A stretch of DNA of 8,419 nucleotides from Eubacteriales Family XIII. Incertae Sedis bacterium (GCA_031263335.1 JAISGB010000276.1:1-8419), one strand, 5' to 3'; counted from the first letter of the stretch, positions 1-6,846 are shown. Notes: a model not told the origin generated them from the sequence alone. Numbers and translations are program-made.

Positions 1-1
1 C

Positions 2-520
2 GAAAAGGACGCGACGGGGCGGCGAAAGGTCGGCATCGCTCTGCTCATGCGGGATTACGCGGAGGGGTCTTGGGTCTTCGACAATACCGCCGAACGGCTT
101 CTCGACGGCATCCTGGGCAAATGCGAGGCCACGCTCACGGCGCGGGACATCGAGATCAGGGAACCCCTGTTCGTGAAGATCGACATCGATGTCTGGGTGC
201 GTGCGGACGATATGAAGCAACGGTTTGAGATAGAAGCGCTGATCTGCGAGAAGATCGCGGAACGCATCGAACCTTTGCCGCGCGGAGGGGAACACGGCGA
301 GCGGATCGGGGGACGGCGGATCGGGGAAGTGCCGACGCCGGAGCAGGTGGACATCATGTTGCACGGCATCAGCGCGCGGGCGACGATCCGACGCTTCACC
401 GCGACCGCGACCTACGCGGACGCCTCCGGGACACACATCTGCGAATTGGGCGAGTTGCGCAGACAGCCGTTCATGATAGGCGTCAACGGTCGCCATCGCG
501 TGCATTTCTATGAGAAGTGA
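2..520 (+). CDS. baseplate J-like protein, C-terminal part (5' end outside window)
   Basis: The reading frame is open from base 2 to the TGA at 518-520, giving 172 visible residues. The ATG at 47 is internal, because the codons before it read as continuous protein (KVGIALLMRDYAEGSW). The fragment resembles the end of baseplate J-like wedge proteins (Afp11/Afp12, T4 gp6 relatives): a conserved EPLFVKIDIDVWV strand, a short helical stretch ending IAERIEPL, a Gly-rich turn and a RIGEVPTPEQ segment. It ends in a strand-rich tail (residues PFMIGVNGRHRVHF). These proteins form the wedges linking the central spike to the sheath in contractile tails. The C-terminal layout parallels that of the next gene, consistent with paired baseplate J paralogues in eCIS loci. 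The family call is by motif recognition only; the N-terminal half, which would settle it, is missing. Confidence 0.72.
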   Translation, partial: EKDATGRRKVGIALLMRDYAEGSWVFDNTAERLLDGILGKCEATLTARDIEIREPLFVKIDIDVWVRADDMKQRFEIEALICEKIAERIEPLPRGGEHGERIGGRRIGEVPTPEQVDIMLHGISARATIRRFTATATYADASGTHICELGELRRQPFMIGVNGRHRVHFYEK

Positions 521-550
521 TATGGAACAACAAAACGCAACGATCGCCGG

Positions 551-582
551 TTACTTATTTAAGTAAGGAGAAAAGGATTTTG
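551..582 (+). promoter_or_regulatory. Shine-Dalgarno and TTG start of the second baseplate gene, with inverted repeat
   Basis: AAGGAG at 565-570 lies 9 bases before an in-frame TTG at 580-582. The bases just before it form a perfect 6-bp inverted repeat, TTACTT (551-556) and AAGTAA (561-566), around ATTT. Its right arm runs into the first two bases of the Shine-Dalgarno. The stretch 521-579 is AT-richer than the genes on both sides, which suits an untranslated leader better than coding sequence. The ribosome site is convincing. A regulatory role for the weak AT-rich repeat is speculation. Confidence 0.55.
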
Positions 583-2676
583 ATAGACAGCATCAACCTC
601 GCCGACAAAACCTATGAAGAGATCTTGGCGGAAGCGATCGAGAGGATACCGATGTACACGGATGAGTGGACAAATTTCAACGTGTCCGACCCCGGCATCA
701 CGATCCTGCAAAACCTCTCGATGTTCACGGCCCTTCTGCGGGAGAAGATCAACGATGTGCCGGAAGCCGTGCGTTTCGGACTCCTCGGCATGCTCGGTTT
801 TTCACCCGGCGCGTACCGCGCTTCGGAGGTATTTATCGGCGCCGACGGACTCGACGGTTCGTTGTCCTTCCCCCTCGGCGAAAAATTCATGGCGGAGGAT
901 ATATGCTTCGAGGCCGACGGAGAGGTCCGTCTCGACGCGTGGGGCGTCAAGGGGCTCTACTGCGAGAACGACGAGGGATTGAGGGATATCACCTATCTGC
1001 AGGGCGGTGCGTCGAGATCGGGCGTCGCCGTGTTCGGCGCGCCCGCCGAGGTCGGCGCGCGGTTCTATGTGCTGTTCGACGATATCCCCAAAGATCGCGA
1101 AAATCTGATCCTGATCGTCCGCGTCACGGGCGACGAGAATCGCAACGCGTTCGGCGACGCCGATCCGGCGTTTGCGGAATTGAGGTGGCAGTTCTTCGCG
1201 AAGGACGGATGGACGGACGCGGAGGCCGTCGACGAGACGAGAGGATTGTTGAAGGATGGGATCGTGAAACTGTCGATCGACGCTTCACAAAAGGCGCGTT
1301 GCGCCATCGGACGCGAGGAGGGCTACGCCCTGCGGTGTGTGCTCCGATCGGGTCGGTATGACATCTCGCCCCGCATCCACGCGATCACGGCCAACGTGTT
1401 TAAGGCGTGTCAGAAGGACAGCAAGGTCACGACGCGCTCCCTGCCGGGGCGCGGATCGGTCCTCTACCGGGATCGGGTCGGCATGAACGGTTACTGTACG
1501 GTCTTTTGCGATGAGGACGGTTCCGGGGCCTATCGTAAGTATACGCCGTTCGACGGCCGCAAAGCCGTCGGGCGATTCTACGAGGAGCGCCGGACGGCGG
1601 AGGGGATAGACATCCGCTTCGACGCGGCGCGCTTCGGCTTCGGCCCGGACGCGCGCGAGGATGCGGTGCGCGTCGTCGGTTGCGACGCGGCCGTCGCGGA
1701 GCATCTGGTGCTCGGCAGGCTGATGGGCTACGACGATCAGACACTGCGCGTCGAAGGCTTTGACCACATCCTGGCGGACGATTTCTGTGTCTTGGCCGAA
1801 GGGCGGGATGAGGACGGGACAGGAGTCTATTTCTTCGTGCGGCCCGACGAGGAAGATGAGGGCAAATTCCGCTACCGCGTGTCTTCCGACGTCTCGGAGC
1901 TTCGCGTCTGCGATCCGGGAAATATGGACGGGTTTCTGCTTCACCTCGCGTCCTGCTCGGTCACGGAGGGCGCGCGCGGCAATGTCCGGGCAGGAACATC
2001 CTTTGTCCCTAAGTTTCTGTCTGCGGAGCGCGAGCGCGCCGTCCCTTCTATAGAGAACGCCCTGCCGAGCGGCGGCGGTACGACGCGGGAGAGCGCGGAA
2101 CAGCTTCGGTTGCGCTTCCTCGCCGATCTGTGGTCGCCGACCGTGGCCGTCACGATCGGCGATTACGAACACATCGTGAAGTCCGCGCCCGGCCTGTGCA
2201 TCCACAAGGTGAAGGCGGTCGCCGCGCTCGGGCGTAACCTCGTCCGCATTGCCGTCAAACCCTACGGAGAGGAGGATATGCCGTCCCTCTCTCCCCTCTA
2301 CGCGGATATCATCCTGCGCCATCTTGAGCAACGCCGCATGATCGGGACGAAGGTGGAGTTGATCCCGCCCGTCTATACGGCGGTGGATGTACACGCGGTG
2401 GTTTACGTAAAAAATTATTATGAAAACGCGAAGGAGATCGTCGAATCCTATCTGCGCGATGAGTTGGACGGTGTGTCGGGATCGTTGCCCTTCGGGACGC
2501 GCATATCCTACAACAGCATATACAAGGGTTTGGAGGCGTTGGAATGCGTGGAGACCCTGTTTGAGTTCGCGATAGCCCCCCGCGATCGGCTCTCCGCGCG
2601 GCTCGAAGGCCCGGATATCGTCTTTCGGGACGATACGCTGTGCTATCCGGGGGAGCTTCGGCTCGAAATCAGATAA
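580..2676 (+). CDS. baseplate J-like protein (Afp12/gp6-type), complete
   Basis: This is a 698-residue protein of the baseplate J family, a wedge component of contractile phage-tail-like particles. Near the N-terminus (about residues 6-50) it carries the family signature: NLADKTYEEI, then EWTNFNVSDPGIT, then a helix around FTALLREKINDVPE. A strand-rich middle (about 60-480) is more divergent. From about residue 498, GGGTTRESAEQLRLRF and SPTVAVTIGDYEHIV match the classical baseplate J core. The C-terminal 170 residues resemble the end of the preceding gene. The TTG at 580 is chosen because it has AAGGAG 9 bases upstream and puts the family signature at the very N-terminus. A GTG at 517 overlapping the previous stop would add 21 residues (IWNNKTQRSPVTYLSKEKR...) from AT-rich sequence. 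It probably joins the previous gene in one operon. No frameshift is seen. Confidence in the family is high; the exact start is less certain. Confidence 0.85.
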   Translation: MIDSINLADKTYEEILAEAIERIPMYTDEWTNFNVSDPGITILQNLSMFTALLREKINDVPEAVRFGLLGMLGFSPGAYRASEVFIGADGLDGSLSFPLGEKFMAEDICFEADGEVRLDAWGVKGLYCENDEGLRDITYLQGGASRSGVAVFGAPAEVGARFYVLFDDIPKDRENLILIVRVTGDENRNAFGDADPAFAELRWQFFAKDGWTDAEAVDETRGLLKDGIVKLSIDASQKARCAIGREEGYALRCVLRSGRYDISPRIHAITANVFKACQKDSKVTTRSLPGRGSVLYRDRVGMNGYCTVFCDEDGSGAYRKYTPFDGRKAVGRFYEERRTAEGIDIRFDAARFGFGPDAREDAVRVVGCDAAVAEHLVLGRLMGYDDQTLRVEGFDHILADDFCVLAEGRDEDGTGVYFFVRPDEEDEGKFRYRVSSDVSELRVCDPGNMDGFLLHLASCSVTEGARGNVRAGTSFVPKFLSAERERAVPSIENALPSGGGTTRESAEQLRLRFLADLWSPTVAVTIGDYEHIVKSAPGLCIHKVKAVAALGRNLVRIAVKPYGEEDMPSLSPLYADIILRHLEQRRMIGTKVELIPPVYTAVDVHAVVYVKNYYENAKEIVESYLRDELDGVSGSLPFGTRISYNSIYKGLEALECVETLFEFAIAPRDRLSARLEGPDIVFRDDTLCYPGELRLEIR

Positions 2677-2689
2677 CAGAGGAAGGGTT

Positions 2690-3787
2690 ATGGCTTACGA
2701 AATCAGAAGATACAGGATAAACGGCGTACGGCTCAACCGCGCCTTTCGCGACGGCTTCCGACTGACCGACGAGGGCATGCTCGTCTCGACCGAGCGGACA
2801 CGCGTCGCAGCCGTGTTTTTCGCCGCGCTCGACGGCGTGACGGAGGGTTGTCCGTGGGCGCGCCTCGTCTTTGACGCCGATGTCGGCGAGGACAGCATAT
2901 TCAACGTAAAGGCGATCGCCTCGGATGATGAGCGGATCTTATTCAAAGGTAGGCCGATGAAGATGAACGCGCTTCTGCGCGATCCCGGCGTCTCATCCGC
3001 CGAGAAACTCGCGCTGTTTGAAAACGCTCCCGACGCGCGCGCGTCGATCTACAGCGATATGTTGCTGTACGGCCTGAACGGGCGCTATCTGTGGGTCTGC
3101 CTGACCGCCCGAGGCGAGGCGGCGCGCTTCTCGAATTTTCGCGCCTTTACGCCGGGGGATCGGTTCCTGCGCACCTTCCCGGAGGTCTATCGCGAGCCGG
3201 GCAACTTCTTCCACCGCTATCTCTCCGTGTTTTCTTCCCTGTACAACGATCTCGAGGCGTCGATCGATCACGCCTGCGATCTGCTCGATCCGGATACCTG
3301 CCCGGCGACGCTTCTGCCCGTGTACGCGTCATGGTTCGGCATGGCGTCGGACGGGGACTATATCGACGAGGACCGTCTGCGCGTCTTTCTGAAAAAAGCC
3401 TACGCGCTGATCCGAATGAAGGGTACGCGGGAGTCTATCGAAGAATTGGTCGGCATCTTCGTGGACGCCCCCTTCCATATCGTGGAGCACGTGGACGCGG
3501 CCGACGATCAGGGGACGCGTCGCGCTTTGCAACGCCTGTACGGGGACGACCCGTACAGCTTCACCCTCCTGATCCGGCAAAAGCCGGACGAAAAACTGCA
3601 ATTGCGTTTGACGCGGCTGATCGGCCAGTTCAAACCCCTCCTCATGGATGTGCGGATCCTGTTCCTCGGGGACAGGTTCGCGCTCGACGACGGGGCGAAC
3701 TTGGATGTCAACGCGTATATCGCGGATCCGTCAGCCGGGTCGCTCGATGGCGAGATGGCGATGGATGAGACGCATTATCTGACGTGA
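2690..3787 (+). CDS. eCIS tail protein with TIGR02242-type phage tail domain
   Basis: This 365-residue protein starts at an ATG 13 bases after the preceding stop, behind AGAGGAAGGG. Residues 1-150 form a mixed, strand-rich N-terminal domain ending in RYLWVCLTARGE. From about 158 it shows the pattern of the phage tail protein domain TIGR02242 (P2 gpI-like): FLRTFPEVYRE, a helix FFHRYLSVFSSLYNDLEASI, then LLDPDTCPATLLPVYASWFG and finally YALIRMKGTRESIEELVGIF. In contractile systems this family sits at the baseplate periphery and links wedge proteins to fibres. Its place directly after two baseplate J genes is the usual eCIS order. The C-terminal 50 residues (after FKPLLMDVRILFLG) are acidic and look like a flexible tail. 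The domain is recognised with good confidence; its exact place in the particle is inference from relatives. Confidence 0.82.
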   Translation: MAYEIRRYRINGVRLNRAFRDGFRLTDEGMLVSTERTRVAAVFFAALDGVTEGCPWARLVFDADVGEDSIFNVKAIASDDERILFKGRPMKMNALLRDPGVSSAEKLALFENAPDARASIYSDMLLYGLNGRYLWVCLTARGEAARFSNFRAFTPGDRFLRTFPEVYREPGNFFHRYLSVFSSLYNDLEASIDHACDLLDPDTCPATLLPVYASWFGMASDGDYIDEDRLRVFLKKAYALIRMKGTRESIEELVGIFVDAPFHIVEHVDAADDQGTRRALQRLYGDDPYSFTLLIRQKPDEKLQLRLTRLIGQFKPLLMDVRILFLGDRFALDDGANLDVNAYIADPSAGSLDGEMAMDETHYLT

Positions 3788-3803
3788 GGCGAAAGGAGAG
3801 GCC

Positions 3804-4016
3804 ATGGCGGCCGACAATGGGATCAAGACGGGGCGGCGGGATTCGGACGATGATGAGGTCGAGATCGACATCCGCATCGAGCGGCCGCGCTCGGAAGCGA
3901 TAGACAGGGCGCGCGGCGCGATCGAAACGAACTTGGAGGATCGGTTCGGCGGCATCGACTCCGCAACCTCTGTCTTTGATAGCGGCGCCGTCTTTCGTAC
4001 GACGCCCAAGGAGTAG
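3804..4016 (+). CDS. small acidic protein of unknown function in the eCIS operon
   Basis: This encodes 70 residues from an ATG preceded by AAAGGAG with a 5-base spacer, a near-ideal ribosome site, 16 bases after the tail-protein stop. I do not recognise it. The N-terminus is hydrophilic with an acidic run (RRDSDDDEVEIDIRIER). A probable helix follows (SEAIDRARGAIETNLEDRF), then a Gly/Ser-rich tail ending TTPKE. It has no cysteine, no signal peptide and no membrane segment. Being co-directional, well spaced and with its own strong Shine-Dalgarno, it is likely a real gene. A stem-loop follows its stop directly, before the ATPase gene. It could be an adaptor or assembly factor for the ATPase or baseplate, but that rests on position alone. 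Confidence 0.68.
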   Translation: MAADNGIKTGRRDSDDDEVEIDIRIERPRSEAIDRARGAIETNLEDRFGGIDSATSVFDSGAVFRTTPKE

Positions 4017-4040
4017 CCGCAAGCGATCACCCGCTTGCGG
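4017..4040 (+). other. intercistronic stem-loop (no U-tract)
   Basis: CCGCAAGCG (4017-4025) and CGCTTGCGG (4032-4040) form a perfect 9-bp GC-rich stem with a 6-base loop (ATCACC). The stem starts on the base after the TAG of the small acidic gene and ends 12 bases before the GGAGG of the ATPase gene. No run of T follows, so it is not a canonical intrinsic terminator. It could be an RNA processing or stability element, or could lower read-through into the ATPase gene. The structure is seen directly; its role is inferred. Confidence 0.6.
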
Positions 4041-4063
4041 GCTGACGGGAATGGAGGCGTCCA

Positions 4064-6376
4064 ATGGGATTTTTTAAGGAAGGCGCGGCGCAAACGCCGT
4101 TTGCCGATTATGATCAATATATGTCCTATCTTTTCGCTTGCGCGGATCGGCAGCTCCGCGCGCATCTGAACGAGCTGATGGGACTGTTCGCGTCGGAGCA
4201 GGGGGGGTACAAGAACGCCCTCTATCCTGATATCGAGATCGCCTATGACCTGACGGGCAAGCGTCTGGGGGATTTTCTCGCGAAGCATCCCGAGACCTCG
4301 GGCGCGGCAAAGGCCGCCGCGAAGCCCTCGGCGCCGCCGGCCGACGAGGACGACGACATTATGGACGTGATGGGCGCGTTCGCGGACGAGGCCGACCAAG
4401 CGCCGGCGCAGGCCATTGACATCGATATGAGCAGGACGTCGCAGGAACTGATCGCGGAGATACGGGCGCGCGCGGAGATCACGGACGAGGCCGCCGTTCC
4501 CATGCCCCTGCATCGCCTGAGCGAGAAATGTTCGTTTTCGGACTTTACGCTCTTCTGCTTTGCCTGCGCGATCCTCTCGTCCACGCAGACCAACTACGCC
4601 TCCGTCTTTCAGGTGATCGGACAAAACGCAAACCTCTCCGCGCCCACCTTTGAGTCTGCGGCGCGCGTCTATTACGGAAGCGATTTCTCCATCGCGCGCG
4701 CTTCGGGCGTCATGTCGGAGGCGCTTGAGAAGCTTCAACCGCTCTTCGACCTGAAGATCAACGGCGCGATGCCTTTTTCGACGCAGATATCCCCGGACAA
4801 ACGCCTCTTGGACTTCCTCTTCGGTGAGAACCCGCGTCGCCCGGATGAGGGATATCGCCGTTTCCTGAAGCTGATCACGGACGACACGGAACTCGACCCA
4901 ATGGTTTCGGGCGCGGATCAGTCGGACGCCTTGACCATCGCCTTTGACGACGGTTGTCGTCTCTTTTCCCTCTTCGGGGATGAGGGCAGCGGCCGCAAGT
5001 TTACGATCCGCCATTTCTGCGCCGGCAGAGGGACGGAATGCGTCAGCTTGGACTGCGGGAAGCTCTTTTCCTATGATTTCTCCTTCGTCGAGAAGGCGCT
5101 GTGGGCGGTAAACCGCGAGTGCATCCTGCTCAACGCCTGTTGTTGCCTCGACAACCTGTCGTTTCGCGAGGAGGAACGGGAAAAGTTCATGGGCTACATG
5201 GATCTCGCCTTCGGTACGTTGGCGGCCGGCGGCGCCGCCGTCTTCGCGCTCAGCCGCGAAAAACTGCCGATGAAGGAGATCACCGCCGCGGAGTATACCC
5301 AACTTGAACTGCCGACGCCCAACAACGGGGAGCGGGAACTGCTGTGGCGCCATTACGCGCAGGGATATGAATTCGACGACGACGTCGACCTCGACGAGAT
5401 GGCCGCAAAGTTCCTGTTCACGGCGGGGAAGGTGCGGGGCGCGCTCCGTATGGGACGCAGCCTTTCCGCGATGAGAAAAGAGGAAAAGATCGGCAGGGCC
5501 GCGCTCTTTGAAGCCTGCTACAACCAGATGAGCCACGAGCTGACGCAGAAGGCCACGAAGATCAAGGCGACCTATACTTGGGACGATATCGTCATGTCCG
5601 CGGATCAGCGGCAATCCTTGGAATACGCCTGCGATCAGATGCGGTTCCGCAAGCAGGTCTACGAACAATGGAATTACAACCGCAAATACCCCTACGGACG
5701 CGGCCTGTCCGTCCTCCTGTTCGGCGCGCCCGGCACGGGCAAGTCGATGTGCGCGCAGGTGCTTGCCAACGCGTTGGATCTCGAACTCTACCGTGTGGAT
5801 CTGTCAAAGGTCGTCGACAAGTATGTGGGCGAGACGGAAAAGAGCATCTCCATGATCTTCCGCGAGGCGAAAAAGTGCAACGTCGTCCTCTTTTTCGACG
5901 AGTGCGACACCCTGTTCGCGAAGCGTTCCGACGACGGGGGCAGCAGCCAATCGAGCAACAACAACAAGACGGCCCTCCTGCTTCAGGAGGTCGAGGCTTA
6001 CGACGGCGTGTCCGTGCTCGCGACCAATTACAAGCACAACATAGACCCGGCGTTTTTCCGCCGTATGAAATTCATCGTCGAATTCCAATTCCCGGACGCC
6101 GGGACGCGCAAGATCCTCTGGGACGCGACCATTCCGAAGAATACGCCCTTGGCCGAGGACGTCGACATCAAATTCTTGGCGGATCGCTTCGAGTTCGTCG
6201 GCGGGAACATCAAGAACTGCATCCTGAACGCGGCCTTCCTCGCGGCGGGCGATCCGGAGGCGAACGGGGAGGTACACATGAAGCATTATCTCCTCGCGAT
6301 ACGCTATGAGTTTGTAAAGACGGGCAAGGTGTTCACGCGTTCGGATTTTGAACCCTACGCCGATCTGATATTGTAG
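4064..6376 (+). CDS. eCIS AAA+ ATPase (Afp15/Pvc15-like), tandem modules, first degenerate
   Basis: This is a 770-residue protein from an ATG with GGAGG six bases upstream. Residues 1-80 are a helical N-terminal part and about 80-125 an Ala/Pro/Asp-rich linker. A helical region follows, then a first AAA-like module at about 295-460 whose P-loop is degenerate (GDEGSGRKF, 305-313) and whose Walker B position reads CILLNA (353-358) without Asp-Glu. The second module is intact: Walker A GAPGTGKS (554-561), Walker B VVLFFDE (607-613), sensor 1 Asn655 in LATN, arginines 666-667 in FFRRMKF, and a lid with FVGGNIKNCILNAAFLA. Such ATPases are a hallmark of eCIS loci, are absent from ordinary contractile phages, and are thought to act in particle assembly. 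It is cytoplasmic, with no signal peptide or membrane segment. Apart from the neighbours, the second module alone could be read as a generic AAA ATPase (FtsH/CDC48-like core). Confidence 0.88.
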   Translation: MGFFKEGAAQTPFADYDQYMSYLFACADRQLRAHLNELMGLFASEQGGYKNALYPDIEIAYDLTGKRLGDFLAKHPETSGAAKAAAKPSAPPADEDDDIMDVMGAFADEADQAPAQAIDIDMSRTSQELIAEIRARAEITDEAAVPMPLHRLSEKCSFSDFTLFCFACAILSSTQTNYASVFQVIGQNANLSAPTFESAARVYYGSDFSIARASGVMSEALEKLQPLFDLKINGAMPFSTQISPDKRLLDFLFGENPRRPDEGYRRFLKLITDDTELDPMVSGADQSDALTIAFDDGCRLFSLFGDEGSGRKFTIRHFCAGRGTECVSLDCGKLFSYDFSFVEKALWAVNRECILLNACCCLDNLSFREEEREKFMGYMDLAFGTLAAGGAAVFALSREKLPMKEITAAEYTQLELPTPNNGERELLWRHYAQGYEFDDDVDLDEMAAKFLFTAGKVRGALRMGRSLSAMRKEEKIGRAALFEACYNQMSHELTQKATKIKATYTWDDIVMSADQRQSLEYACDQMRFRKQVYEQWNYNRKYPYGRGLSVLLFGAPGTGKSMCAQVLANALDLELYRVDLSKVVDKYVGETEKSISMIFREAKKCNVVLFFDECDTLFAKRSDDGGSSQSSNNNKTALLLQEVEAYDGVSVLATNYKHNIDPAFFRRMKFIVEFQFPDAGTRKILWDATIPKNTPLAEDVDIKFLADRFEFVGGNIKNCILNAAFLAAGDPEANGEVHMKHYLLAIRYEFVKTGKVFTRSDFEPYADLIL

Positions 6377-6389
6377 GAAGGAGGAAACC

Positions 6390-6776
6390 GTGGCGATATG
6401 CGTATGCGCCGGCGCCGGCATGGTCTGCCCGTTCGGCCTCGCGCCGTCGACCTTGATGGTGACGTCCAACACGAAGGTGCTGACGCCCGCGCCCGCAGCG
6501 ACGATCATGGACAAGAACCCGATGGTCAACATCCCGCCGTTCGGCATGTGTACCTCGCTCGCGAATCCGACCGTCGCGTCCGCGACGGCCGCCGCGCTCG
6601 GCGTCCTCACGCCGATGCCCTGTGTGCCGAATACCGTCGCGCCTTGGGTTCCGGGCAGCCCCAAGGTCCTCATCGGCGCCTATCCGGCGCTCACGAACAC
6701 CTCGCAGTTGATCTGCACCTACGGCGGGACCATCGCGATCACATCCCCGGGGCAGACAAAGACGCTCGTCCCATAG
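6390..6776 (+). CDS. DUF4280 PAAR-like protein, candidate spike tip
   Basis: This 128-residue protein starts at GTG with GGAAGGAGG ending 5 bases upstream, 13 bases after the ATPase stop, so it is surely in the same operon. Its whole length matches DUF4280: an N-terminal Cys-rich start (C4, C6, C13), PFGLAPSTLMV, the block ATIMDKNPMVNIPPFGMC, LANPTVASATAAALGVLTPM, then PWVPGSPKVLIG and a C-terminal CTYGGTIAITSPGQ. The six cysteines (4, 6, 13, 54, 78, 109) and the Gly/Pro-rich short strands fit a compact PAAR-like fold that may bind a metal at the tip. PAAR-like proteins cap the central spike of contractile injection systems and can carry effectors. No effector domain is attached here. The family call is strong; the tip role comes from the family and from context. 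Confidence 0.88.
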   Translation: MAICVCAGAGMVCPFGLAPSTLMVTSNTKVLTPAPAATIMDKNPMVNIPPFGMCTSLANPTVASATAAALGVLTPMPCVPNTVAPWVPGSPKVLIGAYPALTNTSQLICTYGGTIAITSPGQTKTLVP

Positions 6777-6777
6777 C

Positions 6778-6796
6778 GTGACCGTTGAGCAGTCAC
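6778..6796. repeat. short inverted repeat after the eCIS operon
   Basis: GTGAC (6778-6782) and GTCAC (6792-6796) are perfect 5-bp inverted arms around a 9-base centre, starting two bases after the stop of the PAAR-like gene. The following bases (ATTAGAATTT) hold no T-run, so a terminator is doubtful. It could be a weak hairpin or half-sites for a regulator, or chance. Confidence 0.3.
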
Positions 6797-6830
6797 ATTA
6801 GAATTTGCCGGTAGAATATTTTGCGCATAG

Positions 6831-6839
6831 TGATATAAT
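6831..6839 (+). promoter_or_regulatory. extended -10 promoter of the HD-GYP gene
   Basis: TGATATAAT contains a perfect TATAAT (6834-6839) with the TG of an extended -10 element. No good -35 hexamer lies 16-18 bases upstream; TTGCCG at 6805-6810 is 23 bases away. Transcription would begin near 6846, just before the AAGGAG at 6847-6852, giving a leader of only about 13 bases before the TTG start. The AT-rich setting in a GC-rich region supports a real promoter. Confidence 0.6.
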
Positions 6840-6846
6840 ATTCCTC

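Noticed and set aside
47..520. Complete small gene starting at ATG 47
   Set aside because: The frame is open to the window edge, and the codons before 47 fit the same protein family, so this is the end of a longer gene.
517..579. N-terminal extension of the second baseplate J gene from GTG 517
   Set aside because: The overlap with the previous stop is attractive, but the sequence is AT-rich, holds a dyad and a good Shine-Dalgarno for TTG 580, and adds residues before the usual family N-terminus.
1285..2394. 369-codon open frame on the - strand
   Set aside because: It is antisense to the second baseplate J gene. The product is rich in Arg, His and Asp, as expected for a shadow frame, and shows no family motif.
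3731..5668. 645-codon open frame on the - strand
   Set aside because: It lies antisense to the ATPase gene, whose + strand protein has clear AAA motifs, and it also covers the stem-loop and the small acidic gene. Its product is Arg/Leu/Val-rich with no recognisable domain. Long antisense frames are expected in GC-rich genes.
5804..6673. 289-codon open frame on the - strand
   Set aside because: It spans the end of the ATPase gene and most of the DUF4280 gene in antisense, ignoring a real gene boundary.
2..6776. Prophage or type VI secretion locus
   Set aside because: No capsid, portal, terminase or TssJLM-like gene is visible, and an Afp15-like AAA+ ATPase is typical of eCIS. The upstream part is unseen, so this is a preference and not proof.
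6778..6804. Intrinsic terminator after the DUF4280 gene
   Set aside because: The inverted arms are only 5 bp with a 9-base loop, and no T-run follows.
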